The position numbers and the translations under genes were made by a program. From Saxidomus purpurata (lineage: Eukaryota; Mollusca; Bivalvia; Venerida; Veneridae), in NCBI GenBank assembly GCA_022818135.1, contig JAFMSR010000012.1, positions 23,886,564 through 23,950,563 on the forward strand: DNA of 64,000 nucleotides. Direction: 5' to 3'. This document shows, one piece after another, positions 23,871 through 37,333 of the stretch (its first letter is position 1; every line of letters starts with the position of its first letter). The notes under the pieces are model-generated. The model ran no database searches. It saw only the letters and a list, made by a program, of their open reading frames with translations, and was not told the DNA's origin.

Positions 23871-24939
23871 TGTCAGATTTCACGTATTACGTGTAGCATG
23901 CTCTTTGTTTTTGCTAACTGTAAAATAAAGTTGTCGTTTTATCTATGACAATCGACATTGTGTCTGTGGTGTACTATTATGGTTTACCATAAAAATCAAG
24001 CTATTCTAATGTCGAACAATATTTGACAGGCATGATTCACTGCAAGTCTAGCCATACAGTCCTGACTTTTTCATGAGGCTCAACAACCGTTTCAATGTAT
24101 ATTTAAGTTATTTACTGAAGACCGTTTTCCTTCATTTGGTCTAACGAATTCCTAACTTTCTCACAAAGAATCTAGCTTTATTGCATTCTCTTGCGAAAAC
24201 TTTCATCCGAGAAAGAGACATTAGATTCTATTACTTTTTTATCACGAACAAGATTGTACGGGTTGCAAAACAAATATTTTAACAGCATATATCTTGAATC
24301 TATTTTGTTGCGCATGAAATGTGTTCATGAGAATCTACAAGTATACATACATACAAAGTTTTATATTCTTTCGCCCACTGGATCTTCAAGCTGTTGCTTT
24401 TTTTGTTTGTTTGTTTTTGTAGCATCTCGCTTCATAAAAGAGACATTGTGTTTGAGAAAATCAGTATCTTCAGCGTGCACTTTCATGCATAGGTATGAAT
24501 ACAGTTTTTTCTGACACTTGCTTCCAAGGAAGATAAATTGCGATTTGAAATAACACAGAAACGTTATAGCATTTTCCAGATCTACAAAAATATAGTATAA
24601 CAAATTGTTTTTCTTGTGAATCAAAGCATACAATGGGTTGTTATTCAAATATTTATTCTGCTAAGCAGTGCTTTAACTTGTTCAAAGTGACGCAACAGAA
24701 AGGAACTGTAAGCAGCCGTCAGTAACTCAATTAAATTTACTAAATTTATTGCTGAATCCGCCTAACGTTTGTCTATATCATTGTTAAACAACAGGATAAG
24801 AGTTGTTACATATTCGATCTCCTTAAGATTTACCGTTGAATTACCTTAAGGTGAAAATGTATACTCTCAACTGTATTTTTATTTATATCAACAAATCTGA
24901 CACGAAGCTCGAATACTAGAACATGAAGTGTCACAACAT
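23871..24939. repeat. Duplicon copy C, left part
   Basis: It matches 12019-12300 followed by 14890-16320 of copy B, with the copy B insertions absent. It thus provides the empty sites used to define those insertions. Confidence 0.65.
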
Positions 24940-26153
24940 AATAAACTAGTAAATGTGATTAATACCCCCAAAAGACTTGCTTTATAAATGAGAAAGTTCG
25001 TAGTAACAGAATACCTGCAAAAAAACAAAAAGAGATATTGTTCTTGGCAAAACTTTGTAATTGTCAAGATAGAGTTATGGTTCTTGTACACTGCACTTCC
25101 TCTCAATATGCTGACTATTGTATGAAGTTGTATTGAATTCCAACCAATAGTTTTCGAATAATGCTCCAGACAAGTAAAAAGTAACAAAGGGCAAAACTCT
25201 GAAATGAGTCAAGATAGAGTTATTGTTCTTTCGCACTGCACTTCCTGTCATTGTGCTTTACCATTGTATGAAGTTGTATTGAATTCCAACCAGAAGTTTT
25301 CGAAAACGCTCGGACAAAGGAAAAGTAACAAAGGGCAATAACTCTGTAATTAGTCAAGATTGAGTTATGGTTCCTGGGCACTGCACTTCCTCTCATTGTA
25401 CTTCATCATTGTATGAAGTTGTTTGAATTCCAACAAGTACTTTTCGAATTAGCTCTGGACAAGGAAAAGAACAAAGGGCAATAACTCTGTAATGAGTCAA
25501 GATAGAGTTATGGTTCCTGTGCACTGCACTTCTTCTCAAGTACTTGACCATTGTATGAGGTTGTATTGAAATCCAACCAGTAGTTTTCAAGTAATGCTTC
25601 GGACAAGAAAAAAGTAACAAAGGGCAAAACTCTGTAAATACTCTAGATATAGTTATGGTTCTTGTACACTGCACTTCCTCTCATTGTGCTTCATTATTAT
25701 ATGAAATTGTATTGAATTCCAACCAGAAGTTTTCAAGTTATGCTCCGGACAAGGAAAAGCAACAAAAGGGCAATAACTCTGTAACTAGTCAAGATGGAGT
25801 TATGGTTCTTGTTCACTACACTTCCTCTCAAGTGCTTGACCATTGTGTGAAGTTGTACTGAATTCCAACCAGTAGTTTTCAAGTTATACCCGGACAAGGA
25901 AAAGTAACAAAGGGCAATAACTCTGTAATTATTCAAGATGGAGTTATGGTTCTTATGCACTGCTTTACTTCCTCTTAATGTGCTTGACCATGTGTATGAA
26001 GTGTATGAATTCCAATGAGTAGTTTTCAAGTTATGCTCCGGACAAGGAAAATGCAACAGACCGCCCGACCGACCGACCGACCAACCGACCGACCGACCAA
26101 CCACCGGGTGACTCCTATATACCCCCCTAAACTTCGTTTTGGGGGTATAATAA
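24940..26153. mobile_element. Pearl/Helentron-like element with 145-bp repeats
   Basis: It holds about seven tandem units of ~145 bp; successive 'gtaacaaagggcaa' occurrences start near 25181, 25325, 25469, 25614, 25759 and 25904. A (GACC)n-type microsatellite (26060-26100) and a terminal hairpin (TACCCCCC ... GGGGGTA) follow. A matching TTAATACCCCCAAAA motif lies near the left end, giving subterminal inverted repeats. Copy B (around 16313) has no such insert. It has no protein-coding capacity of its own. Confidence 0.75.
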
Positions 26154-26960
26154 ATTATGATATTTTGTCTTTGTAATAAAATATGCAGTTTACTTGAGGT
26201 ATTTCCGGTAAAGTGCAAAGTAGTTGAACTATAAGGCACTTGATAAATTGTACCTTCACAATTATTTCGTGCTTTACCTGAAATAAAACTTGCAGCAAGA
26301 TATCATCAATGCGTCATTAAAAAGAAAGTGCATAATCTTGTGTAAAAACGCTATCTGATGACCTTGTGTAAATAAACGACTTATTTTTTGGTATTTAAAT
26401 GAATGTTATTATATAAGGATAAACTATTAAATTATTGTCTTATTCCTTTGAATAGATTGTATTAAAACTTAACTCATGACACCAATGCCAAAAATACAAT
26501 TTATGTATTATGTTATCTGCCGGCGATATCGTCATCCTAAATGATGTTCATGGATTCTGAAATATATAGTTTATCGATTGCGTATTTGCCCCTGTGAATT
26601 TTCTGTATGAATTCAATTAAGAAACTATTATTGAAAATCGATTTGAAACTGCTAATGTGGCTTGTCACACAGGGAAAACTGTTAAAAACAAAAGATTACT
26701 TACAGAACGGAGTTAACGTCGATTGGTGTCACATGTGGTAGATCTATAGCTAGTAATGTGGATAATAACCACAGAAACTTATTAAAGTTGCCACTGGCTT
26801 CATGGGATTATAACCGAACACACTATCAAATATCAATTTGTAAATTGAAACAAAACTGATTTTAAAATTGATTGATAACGTAATAGACGAAAGTTTGTTT
26901 GAGGTGCATGTGCATTAATTTATTTACATATTAAATAGTATTCATTTATGTGTGATATAG
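26154..26960. repeat. Duplicon copy C, upstream of exon copy C
   Basis: It matches 16320-17130 of copy B, including a nearly identical stretch around 'cagggaaaactgttaaaaac'. Confidence 0.7.
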
Positions 26961-27029
26961 ATTGGCCGATATCAAAAGAGATATTTGAATTCCTTTTTCA
27001 CATGTTGGAATGAAGTTATTTCTTACAAA

Positions 27030-27186
27030 GAACAACAATATTCATGGTTCTTAATCCGGTAATAATGAATGGTCGCTTCGATATTAACTCTGAGGAAATA
27101 ATACGTTATACAACGACATCAATAATGGAGTACTAATCTACAGGATTGTTGTTAGGATATTGTGTTTCAGTTTTCCTCCCATTAAT
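27030..27186 (+). promoter_or_regulatory. Conserved 5' flank of RGK exon copy C
   Basis: It is nearly identical to the flank of copy B and has the same four-codon upstream ORF (27125-27136). Copy C alone has TGTTTCAG just before the ATG (27163-27170 region), which could act as a splice acceptor for an upstream leader exon. Confidence 0.35.
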
Positions 27187-27889
27187 ATGACAGATCCGAA
27201 GGAACAATTGGGCCGAAATCTGCCTCACGAAGGAGACCATTTCCGGTATGTAACAGACGTTGATTCAGATAAAAGTGAGCATTCGTTCGTATATGACATA
27301 TTGTCGGAAGGGCATTCGTATGTAACCAGACAAAGGCCGAGATCGTATTCACTGCATGCGAGCAGATGTATGACGCCCGAGAATAACGTGAAAGAGAAAA
27401 GTCATCGCAGGCGCCGCATGAGTCTACCTGCGAACGAAGCAAGAATACACAAAAATCGTACTGGCATAGAAAGACGTACAGATTATGATGATAGACAAAA
27501 TCATACAATGGATAGCGCAAAACAAGACGATGAACATAGACATCGGAGGGCAAGGTCTTTCAAGGAGCGGTCTGAAAAGGAAGGTGATAATCTAAGAAGA
27601 GTTAGATCATTTAAAACCACATCTAAGGGACTAGTGAATCGTGGTGATTCCTATAAAATAAAAAAGGAAAATGAGCATGCTAATGTAAATATACCTAAAA
27701 GTCAAAACATATCAAATATGCTCAAAACAACTAACAACACAGGACGCTCTCGGGTTACTTGTAGGATAAGTGGAGGTGGACACAATTATTTCAACGTATT
27801 ACTGACCGGGGCAGCTGGCGTAGGAAAATCGTCCATAGTTGATCAGTTTATGACGTCAGAATTCTTAGGTTGTGGGGCTTTTAATATAT
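27187..27889 (+). CDS. RGK-family small GTPase, first coding exon copy C
   Basis: The exon encodes 234 residues plus one base and ends at the GTAAGT donor at 27890. Its domain order matches copy B: charged extension with RRRRMSLP, RARSFKERSEK / RVRSFKTTSKGLVNRGDS block, P-loop GAAGVGKSS, QFMTSEFLG. Differences from copy B cluster at the extreme N-terminus (residues 5-7), in the linker before the P-loop (RISGGGHN against RKGGDGRN) and at N/D after GKSSIV. Residues 22-80 are identical, and 150 bases there match without any change. Intact frame, start and donor argue that it is functional. As with copy B, no exon 2 is visible before 56483. Retaining the intron would end the protein after 13 more codons. 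Confidence 0.87.
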
Positions 27890-28970
27890 GTAAGTATTTT
27901 AGGTTATACTTAACCATTAATTATAAATAACAAATAAAACGTATACTTTGGAAGGTACAAACAGCAAGCTTCATCACTGTACATTTTAGTTAATTATAAA
28001 ACAAAGAAGTCGGCAATTTCTATCTTCTTCATCTATAAAGTTGCATTCAAAGCGGCCGGTACACTGTAAATATTAACGGTTTCAGTGAAACATTTCTTTC
28101 AAGCTCATACTGGTTATAGCATAGACACGTGTATTTATCTTTTCGTCTTTATTGATGATATTTTGAAATTTAGTCAATAAAAGATACTGAAGGGAATTTT
28201 TACTTTATATGCACATTGATTTCTCGTATCTTAAACAATTTTATTGATCGAAGATTCAAGACGTCGTTACATCTCTGAGCGTTGTTCATTTGTTCGCAAT
28301 TTGCCTGTCGGTTGCTAGATTTATAGTAACAATTGAGTTCAGTCTCCCAGGCTGGATTAAACACTTTGTTTATTTGTTCCCTCTCACCATATGTGACGTT
28401 TGATAAAAACGTATAACCACTTTCTCTTTACATTATAATTTAATAAAACATGCGATATCCATATAAGCGTCGCGACAGTTGGTGCGTTTTACTTTGGGTT
28501 TAACTACCGGAAGAGGAATTAGGGAGATACTTGATTAATTAAGGTGAATGTACTTGAAACTTTGAATACCGTTATCTTTCTCCTGCAAAGAGAGTCATTC
28601 AACTGATTGATTTTTCTTATCTACATAGCATTGGAAACTTGTGTTTCCTTACCTTAAACATTTTTTAACACGATTTTGATATCGTTTATTGAGTAACATC
28701 TTGACTTTTCTATCAAGATGTTGCCAGTCCTACCTCAGTTCTTAGTGAAGCGTTAAGTTTAAAATTCTAAGATAACGTATAGATGGAAAAAACATTGCGA
28801 TTAATTCTTCAATACAAATGTCTTAAATAGGACATATATCTTTCATTTTTACATCATTAATGTGCTCTTAGGTGTTTCTATGGTAACAGTATGAAATAAG
28901 GTGATTTCATCTACTACCATTTATCTAGTACTAGCAGTTCGAGAATTTTATAGAAATAATATAGAAAAAC
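27890..28970. repeat. Duplicon copy C, intron downstream of exon copy C
   Basis: It matches 18923-21100 of copy B without the 19364-20070 insertion and with a deletion of about 400 bp. No exon is seen. Confidence 0.65.
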
Positions 28971-28974
28971 CCAA

Positions 28975-30052
28975 GGAGAAGCCCCTGAAAGAGGGCCTCA
29001 CAGTCGTGTCCTCTCCATGTGCTCAATAAATGTGCTATGAATTTTAAAACCTTCCAGCATGACAGAGTAACCATGCATACAGTATTCCATTACTTTAAAC
29101 ACTAAGTGTGACCTTGACCTTTGAGGTAGGGACTTGGGTCTTGCACGCGACACATCCGCTTGAGTGCTAGACATTTGTGCCAAGTTTTTTAAAATCCTTC
29201 AAAGCATAATAAAGTTATAGTCCGGACACAAAGTAGCATATATTCAGGATTCCATTACCTATAAACTCTAAGGTGACCTTGACCTTTGTGGTAGGGATGT
29301 GGGTCTTGCACGCGACACGTCGTCTTATGTGCTAGACATTTGTGCCATACTATTTTAAAACCTTCAAGGCATGACAAAGTTACAGTCCGGACACGAATGT
29401 GGCATATATGCATATATAGAGGAACCATTACCTTCAAACCTAAGTGTGACCTTGACCTTGAGCTAGGGACGTGGGTCTTGCACGCGACACGTCGTCTTGA
29501 TGTGCTAGACATTTGTGCCAAGTTATTTTAAAATCCTTCAATGCATGACAAAGTTACAGTCCGGACACGAAGTGTGCATATTGCATATATAGAGGAATCC
29601 ATTACCTTCAAACTCTAAGAGACCTTGACCTTTGAGCTAGGGACGTGGGTCTTGCACGCGACACGTCGTCTTGATGTGCTAGACATGTGTGCCTAGTTAT
29701 TTTAAAATCCTTCAATGCATGACAAAGTTACAGTCCGGACACGAAGTGGCATATATAGAAGGACCATAACCTTCATACTCCAAGTGTGACCTTCACCTTT
29801 GAGGTAGGGTGTGGGTCTTGCACGCGACACGTCGTCTTGATGTGCTAGACAGGTGCCAAGTTATTTTAAAATCCTTCAATGCATGACAAAGTTACAGTCC
29901 GGACACGAATTTGTAAGTGGGGACGCACGGACGGACGGACAGACGGACAGACGGACGGACGGACAGACGGACGGACGGACAGACGGACAGACGGACAGAC
30001 GGACAGACGGTGCGATTTTAATATGCCACCCTTCGGGGGCATAAAAAACAGT
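28975..30052. mobile_element. Pearl/Helentron-like element with ~170-bp repeats
   Basis: About five units each hold TGACCTTGACCTTTGAG, 'gggtcttgcacgcgacac', 'gatgtgctagacat' and 'aaagttacagtccggacacg'. They are followed by a long GGAC/AGAC microsatellite (29926-30010) and the end TATGCCACCCTTCGGGGGCA, a small hairpin. The same family occurs at 51890-53010. Frames through the microsatellite (DGRTDGQT) are not genes. Confidence 0.8.
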
Positions 30053-30360
30053 ACATATTAACACAATTTATTACAATGATGAAATAAAAACGTATTTGAG
30101 TTTTGTACATTTCATATCATGCGAGCTGATTATGAATATCCAGGGACCATAGGATTTTTTACACAAATATTCCCATAAACTAAAGCATGCATGCTGTATC
30201 CGTTATCAGTAAATCGACTTACTTAACAATAAGAGAAATGAATACGAAATACAGCTTAAAGGACTTTATGTAAACTACCCGGTATGTGATTACACGTATA
30301 GTAGTATTAATTACGTTATACACAATTGATGTATACATATGCCAATATAAGTTTTATTTA

Positions 30361-30440
30361 CGGGTATTGGTTTAGTGGTTAAGGCATCCGTTTTGGGAGC
30401 GGAAGGTCGAACGATTGAATCCCAGTAGAGGTCTGTTCAG
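30361..30440 (+). mobile_element. tRNA-like SINE head (decayed)
   Basis: TTTAGTGGTTAAGGCATCC resembles a tRNA A box and GATTGAATCCC, about 40 bases later, a B box. It does not fold into a full tRNA by eye. The 3' extent of the element is unknown, possibly to about 30570. Confidence 0.45.
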
Positions 30441-31514
30441 ATATGGCCGATTGGAAAGTCGCCAAATAGAGGTGACACTATGATAAACATACCGTTTACT
30501 TTTATTTGGTATTATGAAATAATACATTGAGCGGAGAATAGAATGGGTTATCAGTTATCTCCCTTGTCAGATAAGGTCAAATGTAGAACAAATATACAAC
30601 TTATCGCATCAGCCGGATTCCTCTGACTTCATCGTTGTTTCTCAAAGGGATGACCTAATTCTAAATTGTAAAAATTCTAACTTTTCTGTTGACTGACAAA
30701 ATAAGACAATGATGGGTTCAAATAACATGCCGTCAAATCTCTTTTTTTTCAATTTTGGTGTTATGCTTGCAAACTCTGCTATACAGTTCAAACAAAGCAA
30801 CAGTAAAAGCAGAGTAATAAACGAGAACACAATTCGCTTATATGGTCAGATACTCCTATTGTTTTCCCCATTGACTGATATTATAAATCTAGTCAAAAAG
30901 TGACCCTGTATCATACCCACTTATAGAGTGTTGACTAATGAAATTGCTTTTTTCGAACAGATTAGTCTCTTAGGCACCAGAAAATGCTGTTTTTATATGG
31001 GCTTAACCAACCCAGTTTTTTACAATTTGGCAAGGAAGACAACCACCCCACTCAGTCAGGTGTGATTTAGGGGTCTAAACCAAATGTGTACACCCTTCTA
31101 TTTATATGGCGATTTCTCTGTTATTGTTATTTATTATGATAACCAGTTCTAAAATATTCATTCGCGTGCAGAAAACATTGTATTTTATTTTTCAAATCAG
31201 TATTTTTATTTGTAAACACAACCTTTTCTACCAATCAGGTAATGTCTCATTTAATGTTACGTGCTTCCCTGTACTTTTTTAGGCCAATCCCTGAGCCGGA
31301 CTGCAATAGGATCATCTGACCTTATTTGTAATCTAATTTATATGAACAAACCTGCATTTAAGTAGATTAAAGTAAAAAAGCTGTGGCCAAGGGTATTTGC
31401 GAGGAGGTTTAAGCAGATCGCTTTGATAGTGCAGTTATCTGAATGTCTTCAATTGACAACAGATTTATTTTTACAAAAATGGGGAAGAACGGAATTTGGT
31501 GTAAATGAATCACT
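30440..31514. other. Non-coding stretch, nothing recognised
   Basis: No exon or known element is seen. The overlapping short ORFs at 30642-30903 on both strands look like chance. Confidence 0.4.
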
Positions 31515-34500
31515 TGGTAAAGATATTTTGTATTAAGTTTAGAGCGAGACCCACAGAAGGAATTAAATTAAAAACCAATAGTATGTACACTTTAAAAGAA
31601 ACATTTGTGCAGGAAGCCGTGTAACGGTGTAAAACGTTAGAAAACAGAAAATAAACATAGACAAATATTTCTTATGATATTAAATACAAATCTTTCCAGA
31701 TGATGATTTTATAGCTTCCGCAATTCATAAAAATGAAGACTGGAACTTAAGATATGTTTTGCTTGACCTAAGCATCCTATAATCACTATCGCACAAAACC
31801 TGGAAACTTAAATATTGAAAAAAGAAAAACAAGTATATAGATATACGACATACCTAATTCCTAGACATGAGATAGCATACTGTTAGCTCTGGTTAATTCG
31901 AATTTCAAGAGACCAGTAGCAAACCAGTGAAATTCGACTTAACCAGAATAAGTCTATTTATTTAAAAATAAACCGACACAAGCATCAAATGATTTTAAAT
32001 AAACAGTAATTGGACTTCAAAAATTCGAGATAAGAGAAGGCAGGTGATCATATTTCACTCAGACAGAGGCTAGCCTTTTCGTCGATTGTTTTCTTCTTCT
32101 TTTTTTTTTTCTTCTTTTTTTTTCTTTTTTTTTTGTTATTCTAGAAAGTCTACGGTTGTGTGACTTGGAGTATTTGTTGCAAAATCCTTTAATAATTTAC
32201 AAGCGTACACAGCAGTATCAGCCGATATTGACCATTCCTTTGTGCGAATGTAACATTATACCAAAAATACACAATAAGACAGTGGATTTTCTGCCAAGCT
32301 TATTTCAAATTAACAAACCAAAATCAAACTCAAACGCTTTTATGCGCCTATTCATTATTCATGGTATATAACACAGCATTTCCGGTGCAACTCTTCAGGG
32401 ATCGTCTGCATAAAATGTTACAAAATGTTTTATATATATTTCGAAAAGTTTTTTAATCTTTTATAGGAAAATTCATGCAAGGATGAGTTTTCAGGTTTGA
32501 ATCAATAAAGACATGTTAAGTGAATTACCTCCCATTTATACTCTCGGAAAACAGGCTGGTTCTTTCATTTTGTTAACTTTGTTTTTATCGCTGTTTCGCA
32601 TGTTTTCGTGATTTTTATGTCGGTATCAGCATTTAGACAGTATTGTCATTTATGTTTACAAAACTTATCATTGGGACATCGCAATAAGAAACAACAGTAA
32701 AATTAGAAAATTCCAACTGTTAGAGGATTCCTTGCCTTAGAGATATATCTCTGATTAGGGTGTTGCCTTAGAGATATATCTCTAATTAGGGTGTTGCAGA
32801 TTCAAATGGAGTAAAAGTGGTTCAGAGCACTTCGTAAGAGACACAATTGCTTTTGATAAGGAATCTAAACCGAATGGTAATGGATTCATCAGTAAGGTTT
32901 CAAACACGTCGTTATCGCTTAAGGTTCTATATAAAGATCACCACTAACACATTTAACTTCGAGTATTTCTTAAAAAAACAAACTCGTTTGGAAAATAATT
33001 ACATCTCTGTAAAGATACACATCTCTCTTTTAAGACAAGAATACCTGTCTTACAAGATAATGCCCATGTGAAGATAACAATTTACTTTTCTAATAAATAG
33101 TAATTTACCCCATTTACTATGCTAACGTGTAGGGTATGCTTTCTTTAGGAAAGACCACTATCTGTGATATTAAAGTTCTATTAACTCCGCCCCGAAAATG
33201 GATGCCAGATGCTACATTGGTGAAAATATCCATGCAGCAATGGAGATCGAAACTCATGATGATTTTCTGCAAATAATATGCATACTCATAAAGCAGACTT
33301 ATCTGCACCATTGATCATTACAGTCACTTATGCATTTGATGTAACAGATGATATATTATTTTTTAAATTATTTATGAACTGTTTTGTCTAGAATCTTCCG
33401 CAACCTTTCTGTCGTAATATTAGCTAAATTTGGATATTTCGAAAAATGTTTACTTCGCAATTAAATTCTTATCTTGTGGCTGCACGTGATTCTGCCATTG
33501 CGATCAACGCAAATCACGGATAAACATGCCAATCCCTGCAGTCTGATCATGGTCTGCACTGTTCACTTTTCAACTAGTGATCTTTATTGACCACTCCTTT
33601 GATCAGTTTATCATTTTGTCTAAATTTAAAGGTAATCAAGGTCGTTGATAAAAAAAGTTAAAGGGTCAAAGTAATTGCTTTCTATAATTTACAACAATTA
33701 CATGTAATAAGGCGCATTTGCAGGTTGTCATGTTGTTCATATACGTATAAATGCATATATGATATATTTCGTTTTAAATAGACACACCTTTGAGAGTGAT
33801 TGAAGAATTTGGAAGGAACGAGAAGTTTGGTCTATTCTGTCCATTCTACTATCATTTCTGCACTACCCTAATTGCCATAATGCCGATTTTGTTGCTGATT
33901 GGGCGCAACTCACCATTTAAAGTGAAAACAAAGCCAGAAGTTTTATTATTATCATTTTTAAAGCTTTCTTGTGATTGATTCAAGCTGACTTGGCAAGAAT
34001 TATCTTATTAAGTATAATATTTAGTAACATTCTTATATAAAGTATTTCTCCAATCATTTTCTAAACTCACATTTCATTTATATCCGGAACTTCCGGACTG
34101 AGCTACTGGCGCTATATTCCATGCATTATCACTAGTGCTCTTACACTTTTTTTGTTAGAAAGTGCATTAAATGACAAACACGTTCCAAACAACTGCTATA
34201 TTTGATAACATTTATAACAAAATTTATAGTTTGTACAGTAGAAGAATAATGGCAGTATAAGAAAACTTCCATACTTGGGTTGATTAGATTTGTTACGGTA
34301 TGGTAGTGTTTATAGCTCATCAATTTTGTGTTGCGCATTTTGTCAATACGGAAAACATCATAAAAGGAAAAATAAATAACAACTGGATTAATGAGCACGG
34401 ACTATATATACATTTGTATATAGGTCGATCAGACTGGTAAAAACGCCTTCTGTCAAAGAGTATTCACAATAAAGAACCGTATTCTGTAGTTCTGTACTGA

Positions 34501-34560
34501 CTCATGAATTACTATTCAAAGTGAAATGAATAAAAAGAAGTACTCTCCACATTAAAATGA
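31515..34560. repeat. Duplicon block D, copy 2
   Basis: It matches 37260-40620 over its whole length (for example 'aagcgagacccacag', 'gggatcgtctgcataaaatg', 'catatacgtataaatgcat', 'atccggaacttccgga'). A polypyrimidine tract (about 32092-32140) is specific to this copy. Small ORFs are not kept open between copies. Confidence 0.75.
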
Positions 34561-34649
34561 AAGGGCACTCAAACATAGAATGGTGTGCCAGTTCCTTTTG
34601 ACCTGGCGCAAGTCAAATTTTAATTTAGCTCAAAATTTTTACCATATTA

Positions 34650-35010
34650 AGGTAATATTTCTTGAAAGAACAAACTCTCTTTGACAATAATTACATCTCT
34701 GTTAAGATGCAAATCTCTCTTTTCAGACAAGAATATCTGTGTTACGAGATGATGCCCCTGTGAAGATAACAATTTACTTTCCTAATAAATAGTAATTTAC
34801 CTCATTTACTATGCTAACGTGTAGGGTATGCTTTTTTTACGAAAGACCACTATTAAAGTTCTATTAACTCCGCCCCGAAAATGGATGTCAGATGCTACAT
34901 TGGTGAAAATATCCATGCAGCAATGGAGATCGAAACTCATGATGATTTTCTGCAAATAATATGCATACTCATAAAACAGAATTATATGCACCATTGATCT
35001 TTTTAGGAAG
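34650..35010. repeat. Partial tandem copy of block D
   Basis: It is a close match to 32965-33320, including 'tttactatgctaacgtgtag' and the shared stretch 'aactccgccccgaaaatgga'. It differs from that segment by small deletions. Confidence 0.75.
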
Positions 35011-35589
35011 AATAATTAGCAAAAGGACTAATTAGCTAAGACTATAATTATATACATTATAGACAAACAAAGACGTCTTTTACCTAGCTTATGAAGTTCT
35101 ATAAACTGACTCAAGTCATGATCAACTACCATTCAAATTAAACTTAATATAAAGAAGTACTGTTCACGGTAAATTAAAGGACACGCATTCATACATTGGT
35201 TTGCCAGTCCGCTTTGACCTGGTGCAAGTCATATTTAGCATATTTAGACACTGATAAGCACTGAATGAAAATTAACAATACTTTGTGTTGTATTATTTAA
35301 CCTGCAGAAACATGTTTTCCTACTTTCCCGCTTGCTTAATTTAACCAATCAGAATTTAGTTTATAGATTATGATTCTCTGACGATAGCCAACCAACGCTG
35401 ATACTTACACAGCGAAAAAAAAGCTAAGGAACTTTTTTCATTCGACTGTGAAATCGTTTAGCTTTCTGTAAAGCCGGGAATCAGTGTTTTTATCTAATTC
35501 AACGAAACATGGCCGGTCGATTGAATGCACTCGTTTAGATGTACACTTGTAAAAGGTGCCAAATATATAGGTACGGAAGTGACCATGGG

Positions 35590-35735
35590 TTATTTCTAGA
35601 AAAAGTGGAGGTCGGCAAAATTATATCAATGTATTACTGGCCGGGGTAGCTGGCGTTGGAAAATCGTCAATAGTTTATGACGTCATAACTCCTACGTAGT
35701 GGGGCTTTTGATATATGGAAGTATTTAAGGATATA
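35590..35735 (+). pseudogene. Fragment of a dead RGK first exon (copy D)
   Basis: Only the last ~140 bases of the exon remain: the segment before the P-loop, GVAGVGKSSIV, then a 7-bp deletion that shifts the frame into TAG. The donor reads GGAAGT instead of GTAAGT. The intron-like sequence after it (35740-37060) aligns with the introns of copies B and C, showing that it came with the same duplicated segment. Confidence 0.85.
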
Positions 35736-37070
35736 CTTATTAAACATTCACCTCGTAACTTTTAATTAAATACTGAAAATAAAAGTATTCTATTTATGTA
35801 CACATTACAATCTTCAGAATTGTACATTGTAGTAAATGACAAAAAAGGACTGGACAATATTTATCACCTTCAAAATTGCATTTCAAACGACCGTCACTGT
35901 AAAGTTTCAGTGAACACTGTTTATAATATAAACACGTATATTTATCTTTTCTTCTTTACTGATGATTTTGTTAAAGTAATTCAATAAAAAAGACTTCAAG
36001 GAAAGTTTAACCTGATGTGTACATAGATTTCTGGTATCTTAAACAATTGTGTTGATCGAAGAATCAAGACGTCGCCATGCCCATATCTGTGCGTTATTTC
36101 TTTCTTCATAAATGCTTTAATTATAGTAACAATGTAGTTCATTGTCCTGGACGGGATCAATTTTTTTGTTTATTTGTTACCCATTGCTATGCAGATTTTA
36201 CAAAAAAAAACGTGACATTTGACTTTACATATTAATTTTGTTAACTTTTTAATATCATTAGAAGCTTCGCAACATTTGGCGCTTAATTTTGGTAAACGAC
36301 CGGAAGAGGTTTTAGGGAGACACTTACTTTATTAATGCAGTTATTATAATAGTGAATGTACTTAAAATTTAAATGTCGTAGGTTTTTCGCCAAGAAAAGG
36401 CAATTCCAATTCCAGTCCTCCTTCGGTTCTTAGTGAACCGTCAAGTTTATACTTGAAAGACACTATGTAGATGAAAAACATGTTTATTTCAGGTTTTATG
36501 TCCTTTCTCATTAATCAAAGTCTACTCGTATCAAAGTGTTTTCAATATGAGTGTCGTCTGCTATTCAATGGCAGTGATTTTATGCAATATCATTGTAAAA
36601 TGTACCCAGGTATTTACTGTGAGGCTATAAATGTTCACAAGGCACTAACTTTTGTTGAACTCTTGGATATTCAAGATCCATGTCAACGAAAACTTACAAA
36701 ACAGTATCATTGTATCTACCATTGTAAAAATAAAACCTACGAAGTTGAGTCCCTACGGAATTGCTCTTTGTTACAAATCAACGGAATTTTATACCTTCAA
36801 CTGACAATGCATTCCCAATATGTCGTCTGCTTCCTGATTTATTCCTTGGTCTTGCTTTTAAAATTGATTTGATAATGCAGACTTTGATTTCTCGAGGCAG
36901 TCTTAAATGGTACAAGGATCTACTTAAGTTTACATCATTATCGTGCTCTGGGAGGTTTCTATGGTAACAGTATAAATTAAGGTGACCTTATCTCGTACAA
37001 TTTATTAATTACTAGTAGTTCAATCATTTATTAAAAGTAATTAAGAATAAACAGTACATAATAACAAAAG
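35736..37070. repeat. Duplicon copy D, former intron
   Basis: It aligns with 18940-21140. The 133-residue ORF at 36471-36872 sits in this intron-derived DNA and is broken by stops in copy B, so it is not treated as a gene. Confidence 0.6.
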
Positions 37071-37333
37071 TTATGACAGGACAATATCATTCGACTTAGT
37101 TATACATATCAAGAATTGATGGCTTTTACAATACCAATGTTTTCGCATGCTGTATCCTTTATCAGTTTCATATCACATGTACATGTACGATCAACTCGGC
37201 TTACTGAAAACGAAAATGTACGGACAAAAACTAGAGGACGGTTTGTTTCAGCAGTTTAAGATACACATGTATTTTGTATTAAGTTTAAAGCGAGACCCAC
37301 AGTAGAAAGAAAATTAAGGACCAATAGTATGTA

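Noticed and set aside
24900..26100. CRISPR-like regular array
   Set aside because: The units are ~145 bp, fully tandem with no unique spacers, and end in a microsatellite and hairpin; the genome is eukaryotic.
29853..30064. DGRTDGQT and SVCPSVRPS repeat ORFs
   Set aside because: They are translations of the (GGACAGAC)n microsatellite at the end of the Helentron-like element; the same applies to 52812-53029.
36471..36872. 133-residue ORF with several cysteines
   Set aside because: It lies in intron-derived duplicon DNA; the same stretch in copy B (about 20535-20940) is broken by stops, so the frame is not conserved.
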